IMG/VR virus record: IMGVR_UViG_3300031963_000590
Span: 1-32,336 of that record
Direction: 5' to 3' (one strand)
DNA from: a virus
Length of the DNA: 32,336 bases
Below, piece by piece: positions 14,135 through 21,102 of this stretch. The position numbers and the translations under genes are program-made. The notes under the pieces are model-generated. The model saw nothing but the letters and a program-made list of their open reading frames with translations. It did not search any database and was not told the origin of the DNA. Position 1 is the stretch's first letter. Each line of letters begins with the position of its first letter.

Positions 14135-14162
14135 GGGGCGTGAAAGCGTCCCGTCTTTTTTT
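14135..14162 (+). terminator. Rho-independent terminator after the SSB-like gene
   Basis: GGGGCG (14135-14140) can pair with CGTCCC (14147-14152), one pair being G-U, around a six-base loop. A T-run at 14156-14162 follows. It closes the rightward early operon that starts at 9188. Confidence 0.65.
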
Positions 14163-14202
14163 GCACGTTGACGGACGTTGGCGTGCGTGCCAATGTGGAA
14201 CC
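14163..14202 (+). promoter_or_regulatory. Promoter/operator region of the Xis-like gene
   Basis: After the terminator lie two direct copies of ACGTTG (14165-14170 and 14175-14180), an inverted relative CAATGT (14191-14196), and a palindrome TTGGC-GTGCGT-GCCAA (14178-14193). TTGACG (14168-14173) could serve as a -35 box; the -10 is weak. The repeats directly before a small HTH gene suggest autoregulation. Confidence 0.4.
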
Positions 14203-14382
14203 ATGATGACAGAACACCCGCGCCGAGCATATCGGATCGACGAGTTTTGCCGGGCTTTCGGCCTTTCTCGCTCAACGGTTTACACCCTAATGGACGCCGG
14301 TAAGCTGGCATCCGTCAAGGTCGGAAGGCGACGGCTTATCCCCGTTGAAGCCGCCGAGGCGCTTCTCAAGACCGACGCCTAG
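14203..14382 (+). CDS. Excisionase-like HTH DNA-binding protein
   Basis: A 59-residue protein with one winged helix-turn-helix of the HTH_17/Xis type: Y-R-I-D-E-F-C-R-A-F-G-L-S-R-S-T-V-Y leads to the recognition helix, and K-V-G-R-R-R-L-I-P-V forms the wing, with a short final helix. Such proteins act as excisionases or as small transcription factors. No integrase is in the window, so a regulatory role at the operator just upstream is as likely as excision. Two ATG codons (14203, 14206) are possible starts. Confidence 0.7.
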   Translation: MMTEHPRRAYRIDEFCRAFGLSRSTVYTLMDAGKLASVKVGRRRLIPVEAAEALLKTDA

Positions 14383-14393
14383 GCGGTGCGGGC

Positions 14394-14789
14394 GTGCCCC
14401 TTCCCCCTAAAGCCGCACCCTTGATCGCCATGCTCGCCAGCGACAACGAGGGCGAGGCAATGAACGCGCTGCGGGCGTTGAAGCGTGTTCTAGGCGGTGC
14501 GGGTATGGACTTCCATGACCTAGCTCGGGGTTCAACGCCCGCGCGCCGCGAGCCGTGCCGCGTTTGCGCAGAGCGGCAGCGGCGGGAGCAGGCAACGTCG
14601 AAAGCGCGCGGCTCACACGCCGCCGACCTAAAATGGCTCTTGGCGCAACCGTTCCGGTATTCGGAAAGGGAAGCCGATTTTCTTCAAAACCTGGGATCAT
14701 GGGAAGGCGAGCTAACCGAAAAGCAAGCCGCGTGGTTTCAGAACATTCTAGCAAAGGTCCGAAAGGCCGCTCAGGAGGCCGAGTTTTGA
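14394..14789 (+). CDS. 131-residue unknown replication-region protein
   Basis: Starts at a GTG at 14394. The N-terminus (L-I-A-M-L-A-S-D-N-E-G-E-A-M-N-A-L) is a helical segment seen in many small phage proteins next to primases. A C-R-V-C knuckle (Cys55, Cys58) follows, and the C-terminal half is helical with L-T-E-K-Q-A-A-W-F. It overlaps the primase-helicase start by one base and carries that gene's Shine-Dalgarno (AGGAGG at 14773-14778). It may help load or regulate the replication protein; this is inference from position. Confidence 0.6.
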   Translation: MPLPPKAAPLIAMLASDNEGEAMNALRALKRVLGGAGMDFHDLARGSTPARREPCRVCAERQRREQATSKARGSHAADLKWLLAQPFRYSEREADFLQNLGSWEGELTEKQAAWFQNILAKVRKAAQEAEF

Positions 14790-17131
14790 TGTCCGCCGCA
14801 GCCGACACGTTTAACCATGAGTTCGCCAACGCCTACGCGTGGGCGGCCATGTATCGCGGCCTGGGGCTTCAAGTGGTCCCGGCGGGCGACCCCGCACAAG
14901 GGCCGAACTGGAAGCGCCCCAGCCTCCCGCAATGGACGGAATTGCAAACGTCCCTGGCGCCCGAAACGACGTTCTCGCGCTGGTACGACCCCGAGATCGG
15001 CAAACACCGCACGCGAGACAATATGGGCCTGATCATGGGCCTGGCGTCCGGCGGGGTGTTTTGCGTCGATCTGGACCTCCACAAAGACACTGGAATGGCC
15101 CGCCAATGGTGGGCCGACCTGCTGGCGGAAAACGCCCACGGTGTTGAGCCCGTTACGCCGTCACAGCGCACGGGGGGCGGCGGGCGGCACATTCTATTCC
15201 GCGCGCCGGAAGGGTGGGCGTCGCCCACATTCAAGACATCCGTAGGCATCGACATCCGGGGGCAGGGCGGCTTTATGATGGCCGCGCCCAGCCGCCACGA
15301 AAGCGGGCGCGAGTACGCCTGGGAAGAAGGGCGCGAGCCGTGGCTGACGGACATCGCCCCGGCCCCGGAATGGCTTGTGGAGGCCATCGAAGCGTTACGC
15401 GAGCAATACGCGCCTTTGGCCGGCGGGGGCGCCGCGCGTACGCGGACGGAAGGAGCCGAAAAGTACCGCGCGGAAGGCGTTCGGTTTGAGGAGATAGACG
15501 AGCGCGAGGAAACTATGCACCGCCTGATATGGGGCGTGCTTTGTGACCTCCGTCGCCGCTCCCCGGATGACACCGAACCATTTCCGGGCGACGCGGCCGA
15601 TGAGTTTGACCGCGCATGGGGTGTCTATCTAGAGAAGGTGGGTTCCCGCCTGACCGACCCCAACGCGACAAAGGAAGCCTTGCTGGAGCGCGAGGGGCGC
15701 GGAAAGAGCGAGTTTCGCCGGAAGTGGCAGCGCGCCGTAAAGCAATGGAACGGCAAGCTAAAGGAAGCCGCCGCCGAACCCCGACCGGGCGAGCCGCCGC
15801 CAAGTAAGGCTTACACAAGGGACGACGACGGAACGCTGCACGACCCCGAGACGGGGGAGGTGTTTGAGCCCGAACCGGGTCCGCCGCCCGCTTCCGACTT
15901 TCCCGACCACCTGACGCGCCCGCCGGGCCTGCTGGGCGACATCATAGACTGGATTGAGGCGACATCGCGCCACCCGTCGCGGGCGATGGCTCTAGGCGTC
16001 GCCCTGGGTGTCGTGGGGACCGTCGCGGGGCGTAAGTACGCCACACCGACAAAGTCCGGCACGCACATCTATGCGCTGGCCCTGGCGCCGACGGGGGCGG
16101 GGAAAAACCACGCACCCAAGCAAGCCAAGCGGCTTTTGCGAGCGGCCGGGTTGGGCGACCTGATCGGCCCCTCACAATATATGAGCATGAGCGCGGTGTT
16201 CGCTACGCTCGGCAAAAGCCCCCGCCACGTCTCGTTTATCGACGAGTTCGGCGGCTACATGACGCGCATCGCATCGGCCAAGGGGAGCCCCCACGAACGG
16301 GCGGTGAAGGACATTCTCCGCACCGCCTGGGGCGCGTCGTTTGAAGAGCTTCGGCCCCTGTCATACGCGGACGGGCGCGTTATAGAGCCCATCATAAGCC
16401 CGGCCCTGTCGATCTGCGGCATGAGTACGCCGGAGGAGTTTTACAAGGCGCTCGCGGGTGATGACGTTTTCAACGGCTTCCTGAACCGCTTCCTGATCAT
16501 CCGCATTTCGGAGAAGCCGCACGAGGTCGAGCCCAAAGAGGATGAGTTCGACCCGCCCGGTTCGTTGCTTTGGGGCATTGCCCGGATCAAGGACCGCGTT
16601 TCGGGCGCGCTTGCGGACGCGCTTCACGATGAATCCCGCCCCATCTTGCGGCTGAACTGGGCGTCACCGGAAGCCGCCGCCGTCTATACCGTCCTGCGCC
16701 GGGATATGGAGCGGCGCGAGGATGACGCGGCGCTTGTGTCCCGCGTTGCGGAGATGGCGTGCCGCCTGGCAACGATCCGGGCCATCGGGCGCGACCTTGA
16801 GGAACCGACCGTAGCCGTACGAAAAGATGACATAGAGTGGGGCCGCGACCTCGCTTTATGGTCCGCCGAACGTATGATTCAGGACGCCCAGGACTTCATG
16901 GCCGAGACCGAAAACCAGGCCCGCGCAATGCAAATCCTGCGCCTGATACGCGAGGCGCCCGACCGACAGATCAAGCACTCCGACCTGTTGCGGAAGTTGA
17001 AACACCGCTTCGACGCGAAGGCTATCGTCACCATTTTGGAAGGCCTGATCGGGGCCGAACAAGTCGCCCTGATCGAAACCCAGACACCCGGCGCGGGGCG
17101 AAAAGGGAGGGCCTATGCGTACCTCGGTTAG
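14789..17131 (+). CDS. Primase-polymerase / ATPase (helicase-like) replication protein
   Basis: A 780-residue protein. Start ATG at 14789 chosen for its AGGAGG 10 bases upstream. Residues 15-205 form a Prim-Pol domain: D-L-D (Asp94, Asp96) for metals, T-G-G-G-G-R-H (128-134), and D-I-R-G (Asp155). The middle is a charged linker. From about 410 on there is an ATPase-like domain with A-P-T-G-A-G-K (433-439, Walker A) and F-I-D-E-F (Asp485, Glu486, Walker B), as in DUF3987/primase-helicase proteins. It would prime and unwind phage DNA. The non-coding repeat array right after it is a candidate origin. Confidence 0.8.
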   Translation: MSAAADTFNHEFANAYAWAAMYRGLGLQVVPAGDPAQGPNWKRPSLPQWTELQTSLAPETTFSRWYDPEIGKHRTRDNMGLIMGLASGGVFCVDLDLHKDTGMARQWWADLLAENAHGVEPVTPSQRTGGGGRHILFRAPEGWASPTFKTSVGIDIRGQGGFMMAAPSRHESGREYAWEEGREPWLTDIAPAPEWLVEAIEALREQYAPLAGGGAARTRTEGAEKYRAEGVRFEEIDEREETMHRLIWGVLCDLRRRSPDDTEPFPGDAADEFDRAWGVYLEKVGSRLTDPNATKEALLEREGRGKSEFRRKWQRAVKQWNGKLKEAAAEPRPGEPPPSKAYTRDDDGTLHDPETGEVFEPEPGPPPASDFPDHLTRPPGLLGDIIDWIEATSRHPSRAMALGVALGVVGTVAGRKYATPTKSGTHIYALALAPTGAGKNHAPKQAKRLLRAAGLGDLIGPSQYMSMSAVFATLGKSPRHVSFIDEFGGYMTRIASAKGSPHERAVKDILRTAWGASFEELRPLSYADGRVIEPIISPALSICGMSTPEEFYKALAGDDVFNGFLNRFLIIRISEKPHEVEPKEDEFDPPGSLLWGIARIKDRVSGALADALHDESRPILRLNWASPEAAAVYTVLRRDMERREDDAALVSRVAEMACRLATIRAIGRDLEEPTVAVRKDDIEWGRDLALWSAERMIQDAQDFMAETENQARAMQILRLIREAPDRQIKHSDLLRKLKHRFDAKAIVTILEGLIGAEQVALIETQTPGAGRKGRAYAYLG

Positions 17132-17338
17132 GGCAATTCATTTCCGAAAGGCCTCGGGAAAGAATTGCCGGAGGGCCGAAAAAGCCCCAAAAACCTATTC
17201 TTTCCCCGGGAAAGAATCCAATGAATTGCCCCCTTTTTTTCAATGTTTTCAAAGTCTGAGCAATTCTTTCCCTCTTTCCCTGGGGGGTATCTTATGAGAG
17301 GGGAGGGTATCCCCCCCCCATTTACGGGAAAGAATTGC
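17131..17338. repeat. Inverted iteron-like repeat array, candidate replication origin
   Basis: The unit GCAATTCTTTCCC occurs once forward (17260-17272) and twice reversed (17156-17168, 17326-17338). A perfect 10-bp palindrome ATTCTTTCCC-C-GGGAAAGAAT lies at 17197-17217, and TCTTTCCC repeats at 17273-17280. GGGCAATTCAT (17131-17141) is mirrored by ATGAATTGCCC (17221-17231). A run of nine C lies at 17311-17319. The stretch has no gene, is AT-richer than its surroundings and follows the primase-helicase gene. It is a candidate origin or a multi-site operator. A GAATC site lies in the palindrome. Confidence 0.6.
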
Positions 17339-17366
17339 TTGGGCCTCAAAAATGACAGGACCGAAA

Positions 17367-17912
17367 ATGCCCACACCCACTGACGCCGGAACCCTCCAGG
17401 CCGTGTTCGAGGGCGTCGAGAACGCCCGTTCGGAGGCCGAGACGGAATGGGGGTTTGAACGCCTTCCCATGCTGGTTTCTGATGATTTGCGCGCTAAGCT
17501 CTATCGGCAGAAGGCCAAGTGGTCGGAAGCGTACCAAGCCGCGTGGGCGGCGGACGTGCTGACGCGGGACATGCTGGCGGAAGTCGAAAAGCAGGCGGGC
17601 GCCATGAAGCGGGCATGGGCCGCGCTATCACAAGCCGCAAGCGACGCCGGCCACCGCGCCGTGAAGCCTTGGGTTTGGGAAGTGCCGCTTGCGAACGGAA
17701 CCGTCGCCGCGCTTGTCCGCACCGACGCCGAAGTCGCGGACGTTGAAGCGTCCGGTCGGTTCGTTGCGGTCTATACGGCGCGCGAAATCGGGAATATCAT
17801 TGACGCCCTGCCCCCGACGCTGGTGGAGGCAAAGCGCGTGTTTCCCGGTTCCAAGTTCCAAGGTTCGTTTGACCGCTCCTGGGTTAAGGACGGCGACGAA
17901 ATCCCATTTTGA
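17367..17912 (+). CDS. 181-residue unknown protein
   Basis: Start ATG at 17367 chosen because AGGA lies six bases upstream; an ATG at 17352 is also in frame. The first two-thirds are helical and charged, with W-S-E-A-Y-Q-A-A-W. A beta segment follows (V-W-E-V-P-L-A-N-G-T-V-A-A-L-V-R-T-D), then a C-terminal part with F-P-G-S-K-F-Q. It is the first gene after the repeat array and could bind it, but no DNA-binding motif is clear. No family recognised. Confidence 0.6.
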   Translation: MPTPTDAGTLQAVFEGVENARSEAETEWGFERLPMLVSDDLRAKLYRQKAKWSEAYQAAWAADVLTRDMLAEVEKQAGAMKRAWAALSQAASDAGHRAVKPWVWEVPLANGTVAALVRTDAEVADVEASGRFVAVYTAREIGNIIDALPPTLVEAKRVFPGSKFQGSFDRSWVKDGDEIPF

Positions 17913-17928
17913 CAACGGAGCTAGACGC

Positions 17929-18144
17929 ATGACCGAACCTTACCGCAACGCAGACACCCGGCTGAAAGCCGCCTTCGCCGCCTTGAGGGCTGAGATTGTG
18001 GATATCCTTGGGGAGCCCATGGATACGTTCGATCCCGAGAAGCTGGACGTTGACCCGTCGGATTATGATTGGGCGATGCTCGATATCGAGAATGTCCGGG
18101 ACGCCATCCTCGACTACGCCAAACAACCCGCAAGCGAGGGGTGA
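17929..18144 (+). CDS. 71-residue acidic unknown protein
   Basis: Starts at the ATG at 17929 with GGAG eight bases upstream. Very acidic and helical: a K-A-A-F-A-A-L-R-A-E-I-V helix, a D-P-E-K-L-D-V-D-P-S-D-Y-D-W segment, and a final helix. It could be a DNA-mimic type inhibitor given the charge, but that is only a suggestion. No family recognised. Confidence 0.5.
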   Translation: MTEPYRNADTRLKAAFAALRAEIVDILGEPMDTFDPEKLDVDPSDYDWAMLDIENVRDAILDYAKQPASEG

Positions 18145-18147
18145 GGG

Positions 18148-18300
18148 ATGACCTGGAAATGCTTGTTCGGCGCGCACCGCTGGCGCTGGTTTTCACTTTA
18201 CGACCCCGGCGAGCTTGGCGCCAGCGTCCATCTCAGCCAGTGCCAGTCCTGCGGCAAACTTGCGGGCGGTTGGAGGGGTTTGGTAAATGACCGCTCGTAA
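18148..18300 (+). CDS. 50-residue zinc-knuckle miniprotein
   Basis: A short open frame starting just after a G-rich ribosome site (GAGGG) and overlapping the next gene by 14 bases. The peptide starts M-T-W-K-C-L-F-G-A-H-R-W-R-W and has a C-Q-S-C knuckle (Cys32, Cys35), with Cys5 and His10/His28 as possible extra ligands. Similar W-rich Cys miniproteins are common in phages. Function unknown. Confidence 0.5.
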   Translation: MTWKCLFGAHRWRWFSLYDPGELGASVHLSQCQSCGKLAGGWRGLVNDRS

Positions 18301-18895
18301 CGCCAAGAGCCGCGCCTTCGCTTCGGTCGCAAAAGCCCACCACGCCCGCACCCGCGCAAACCTCGTCCGCCAGGCCGAACGGGAACGCGCCAAGGCCGAG
18401 GCTCTGGAGGTGTCCACCGGAGTTGACGAAACTGTCGCGCTTGCCGAGGGCAGGGGGGAAGCGTTCGAGCGTCCGAAGCAACGACCAGGGGAGCGCGCCA
18501 AGCCGGTTCGTCGCCTCAACGGCCTGGCCTATCTCGTTTCGCGCGGTGTGATCGACCGTGAGCTTGCCCAGATCGGCGAGCAATGGGGCGACCTCTGGCG
18601 CGAAGGCTTCGGCCCCGTTCCCCTGCGCTCGTGCATCAACGACGCCGTGGGCGGTGGTGGCGACAGAACGGGAAACGCCATAGAGGCCGCAAAAACGCGC
18701 GTACAGGCCCAACGGCGGCTTTTGGCTATGTCCCTACGTCTAGACCGCGTTCCCGCCGTCTGGGGCGCTCTGGTGGCGATTGCGGGGCAAGGTATGACGC
18801 CCCGGCAGTACGGCGGCAACGAACGCGCCGCGCACGCCGCGCAAACGCGCGTGGTTGATGCCCTCGAATTGATGCGCGCGGGGTTGCGGCGTTGA
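18287..18895 (+). CDS. 202-residue protein, candidate late-gene regulator
   Basis: A basic, helical protein. Residues 1-75 are rich in Arg/Ala/Lys and likely disordered or nucleic-acid binding. Residues 75-200 contain L-A-Y-L-V-S-R-G-V-I-D-R-E-L and a C-terminal G-M-T-P-R-Q-Y-G-G-N-E-R-A-A-H stretch that recall DUF6456-like HTH proteins of Alphaproteobacteria. It is the last gene before the late (terminase) operon and is followed by a promoter-like sequence, the usual place of a late activator or antiterminator. That role is inferred from position. Confidence 0.5.
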   Translation: MTARNAKSRAFASVAKAHHARTRANLVRQAERERAKAEALEVSTGVDETVALAEGRGEAFERPKQRPGERAKPVRRLNGLAYLVSRGVIDRELAQIGEQWGDLWREGFGPVPLRSCINDAVGGGGDRTGNAIEAAKTRVQAQRRLLAMSLRLDRVPAVWGALVAIAGQGMTPRQYGGNERAAHAAQTRVVDALELMRAGLRR

Positions 18896-18967
18896 AAAAA
18901 GTTTCAAAAGCGGTCGGGATGATGCTTGCGGGCGCCGTTCCGCCAGATGGAGTGCCTGACTAGCCCC

Positions 18968-18993
18968 TTGACACTTGCCCGCGAATAGGGCAA
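18968..18993 (+). promoter_or_regulatory. Promoter-like site with inverted repeat before the late genes
   Basis: A perfect TTGACA (18968-18973) is followed by TTGCCC-gcgaata-GGGCAA (18975-18993), a 6-bp inverted repeat that would lie between the -35 and -10. The -10 is weak, which fits a promoter needing an activator. The gap 18896-19066 holds no other gene that I can see. Confidence 0.45.
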
Positions 18994-19066
18994 CAAAACC
19001 CTAAAGCCCAGCAGCGCGTCCGTGCCGGGCGACCTCCACACACCCCAAACGCTCAGAGGCCCACCG

Positions 19067-19267
19067 ATGCCTAACCGCTCGGACTACTGGCCCGAGTTCC
19101 CTGTCATCCTGGGCTTCGGCTCAACCCATGAAATGCGGGACGCCGGCGACACCGGAACCAAGTCGCGCCTTTGGGAACTGCGCTCGACCAGCAAGGCCGC
19201 GTGCAAGGCTTACGACCGCAACGACCCGCCGAAGATCAATCGCGTGGCAGGGTTCAGGCGCACATGA
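19067..19267 (+). CDS. 66-residue unknown protein
   Basis: Starts at the ATG at 19067 (M-P-N-R-S-D-Y-W-P-E-F-P); an upstream in-frame start at 19022 lacks a ribosome site. It is a small beta-like protein with G-F-G-S-T-H-E-M-R and a basic end (I-N-R-V-A-G-F-R-R-T). It overlaps the next gene by four bases (ATGA). First gene of the late operon. No family recognised. Confidence 0.5.
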   Translation: MPNRSDYWPEFPVILGFGSTHEMRDAGDTGTKSRLWELRSTSKAACKAYDRNDPPKINRVAGFRRT

Positions 19268-19434
19268 CCTACGCCGGCAAGCCCATCAGCACACTCACCG
19301 AAGCCGAGCTAGACGACGCCGAGGCGTTCTGCATCGAACACGCCCGCATTGCATCGGAAGTCTACGCCGCCAACATGCGCGCACTTGCTGAGATAGCCGC
19401 AGCACGCGAGCGCCAAGCGGCGACGGTTAACTGA
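19264..19434 (+). CDS. 56-residue helical protein
   Basis: Starts in an ATGA overlap. After a short start (M-T-Y-A-G-K-P-I-S-T-L-T-E-A-E-L) the rest is one long Ala/Glu/Arg-rich helix that could form a coiled coil. It lies just before the terminase small subunit. No family recognised; it could be a packaging accessory. Confidence 0.5.
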   Translation: MTYAGKPISTLTEAELDDAEAFCIEHARIASEVYAANMRALAEIAAARERQAATVN

Positions 19435-19451
19435 CCCGCCAAGGAGGAACC

Positions 19452-19841
19452 GTGAACCCTCCGTATGAGTTCAACCAAGACATAGCCGACGCCATCTGCC
19501 TTCGGATAGCTGAAGGCGAAAGCCTCCGGTTCATTTGCGGGCCGAACCGAGACCGCGACGCGCTGCCTGGCCAAAACACGGTTTACAAGTGGCTGAACGA
19601 GAACGACGCCTTCGCAAAGCAATATGCGCGCGCGCGGGAAATGCAGGGCGACACTTACGCCGACCGCGCGGTTGACGAGGCCCTGGAAGCGACCGACGCG
19701 GCGATTGGCCGTCTCCGCATGGACGCGCTGCGCTGGGCGGCGTCGAAGCTGAACGCCAAGAAGTACGGCGACAAGCTTCAGGTGGGCGGCGATCCGAACG
19801 GAGCCCCGGTAGCGTTTTCGTGGCTGCCGCCAGAAGGGTAG
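19452..19841 (+). CDS. Terminase small subunit
   Basis: A 129-residue protein starting at a GTG with a strong AGGAGG five bases upstream. The N-terminus is an HTH: A-D-A-I-C-L-R-I-A-E-G-E-S-L-R-F-I-C and a recognition part around T-V-Y-K-W-L-N-E-N, as in phage TerS proteins that bind the packaging site. Then A-R-E-M-Q-G-D and R-M-D-A-L-R-W-A-A-S-K-L-N-A-K-K-Y-G-D-K, the typical TerS C-terminal helix. It overlaps the large subunit gene by 22 bases. Confidence 0.85.
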   Translation: MNPPYEFNQDIADAICLRIAEGESLRFICGPNRDRDALPGQNTVYKWLNENDAFAKQYARAREMQGDTYADRAVDEALEATDAAIGRLRMDALRWAASKLNAKKYGDKLQVGGDPNGAPVAFSWLPPEG

Positions 19842-21100
19842 TCATCCCCTACGCACCTCGACGCGCGTTCCTGCCGCTGCATCAGCGCACGGAGCGGTTC
19901 GGGGTTGTCGTGGCGCACCGCCGGGCCGGCAAGACGGTTGCGGCGATCAACGATCTGATCCGGGCGGTTCTGTCGTGCCCGAACCCGAACCCTCGCGCGG
20001 CCTATCTCGCGCCCTACTACGCCCAGGCCAAGGACGTGGTCTGGAACTATCTGAAGCACTACACCGCCTCGATTCCCGGCGTGATGACGAACGAGAGCGA
20101 ACTTCGCGTTGATCTGCCCAACGGCGGGCGGGTGAGGCTCTACGGCGCGGATAACTACGACCGCTTGCGCGGCATCTACCTCGATGACGTGGTGCTGGAC
20201 GAATATGCGGACATGGACCCGCGCGCGTGGTCCCAGGTCATCCGCCCGGCTCTGGCGGACCGTGAAGGCCGGGCCTTGTTCATTGGAACGCCGAAGGGCC
20301 GCAACGCTTTCTGGAAGCTCTACGACGAAGCACAAGCGGACCCGGAATGGTTCTCGATGCGCCTGAGAGCGAGCGAGACCGGCATCTTGCCCCAGGCGGA
20401 ATTGGACAAGATGCGCGCGACGATGAGCGAGGACGAGTACGCGCGGGAACTAGAGACCAGTTTCGAGGCCGCCATCGAGGGCGCGTATTACGCCCGCGTC
20501 CTGACCGACGCGGAGACCGAGAAGCGGATCGGCAACGTGCCGCATGATCCGGGCATCGAGGTCCACGCGGCCTGGGACCTGGGGATTGGCGACTCGACCG
20601 TCATTTGGCTGGCGCAGTTCGTCGGGCGTGAGGTCCGGTTGATTGACTACATTGAGAACAACGGGGTCGCGCTCGATTGGTACGCTCGGGAACTTCGGAA
20701 CAAGCCTTACACCTATGCGCCGTTGATCCTGCCGCATGACGCGCAGGCGCGGGAGTTGGGGACCGGCAAGTCTCGGGTCGAGATGCTGGAGGGCCTGGGT
20801 TTTCGGACGCGCATCGCGCCGAAGCTGAGTGTCGAGGACGGCATCGAGGCGGTTCGGCGGCTGATCCCGCGCACATGGATTGACGAGAAGCGGTGCGAAC
20901 TGGGGCTTCGGGCGATCCGCGACTACCGCGAGAAGCGGGACGAGAAGCGCCGCCTCGGGATGGGTCCGCTGCACGACTGGACGTCACACGCCGCTGACGC
21001 GCTCCGGTATCTGGCGGTTGCGTATGAAGAGCCCCGCGTGAAGCGGGAAGCGGCACGGCGGCCCGTTCACGCGGGCGGCAACACATGGATGGGCAGGTGA
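19820..21100 (+). CDS. Terminase large subunit
   Basis: A 426-residue packaging motor. The ATPase part has H-R-R-A-G-K-T (33-39, Walker A) and V-V-L-D-E (124-128, Walker B with catalytic Glu128), then G-T-P-K-G (156-160) as motif III. The nuclease part starts with A-W-D-L-G-I-G-D (Asp253) and ends with H-A-A-D-A-L-R-Y, which carries the last metal ligand. The GTG at 19820 is used since no ATG fits; this gives a 22-base overlap with the small subunit. It drives DNA into the prohead through the portal. It is shorter than P22 gp2. Confidence 0.9.
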   Translation: MAAARRVVIPYAPRRAFLPLHQRTERFGVVVAHRRAGKTVAAINDLIRAVLSCPNPNPRAAYLAPYYAQAKDVVWNYLKHYTASIPGVMTNESELRVDLPNGGRVRLYGADNYDRLRGIYLDDVVLDEYADMDPRAWSQVIRPALADREGRALFIGTPKGRNAFWKLYDEAQADPEWFSMRLRASETGILPQAELDKMRATMSEDEYARELETSFEAAIEGAYYARVLTDAETEKRIGNVPHDPGIEVHAAWDLGIGDSTVIWLAQFVGREVRLIDYIENNGVALDWYARELRNKPYTYAPLILPHDAQARELGTGKSRVEMLEGLGFRTRIAPKLSVEDGIEAVRRLIPRTWIDEKRCELGLRAIRDYREKRDEKRRLGMGPLHDWTSHAADALRYLAVAYEEPRVKREAARRPVHAGGNTWMGR

Positions 21101-21102
21101 TC

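Noticed and set aside
14555-14788. N-terminal extension of the primase-helicase
   Set aside because: It overlaps the 131-residue gene, is Arg-rich without motifs, and the ATG at 14789 has a strong ribosome site.
17281-17320. G-run and C-run that might form a long hairpin
   Set aside because: The bases next to the runs do not pair in the correct order; only the homopolymer itself is notable.
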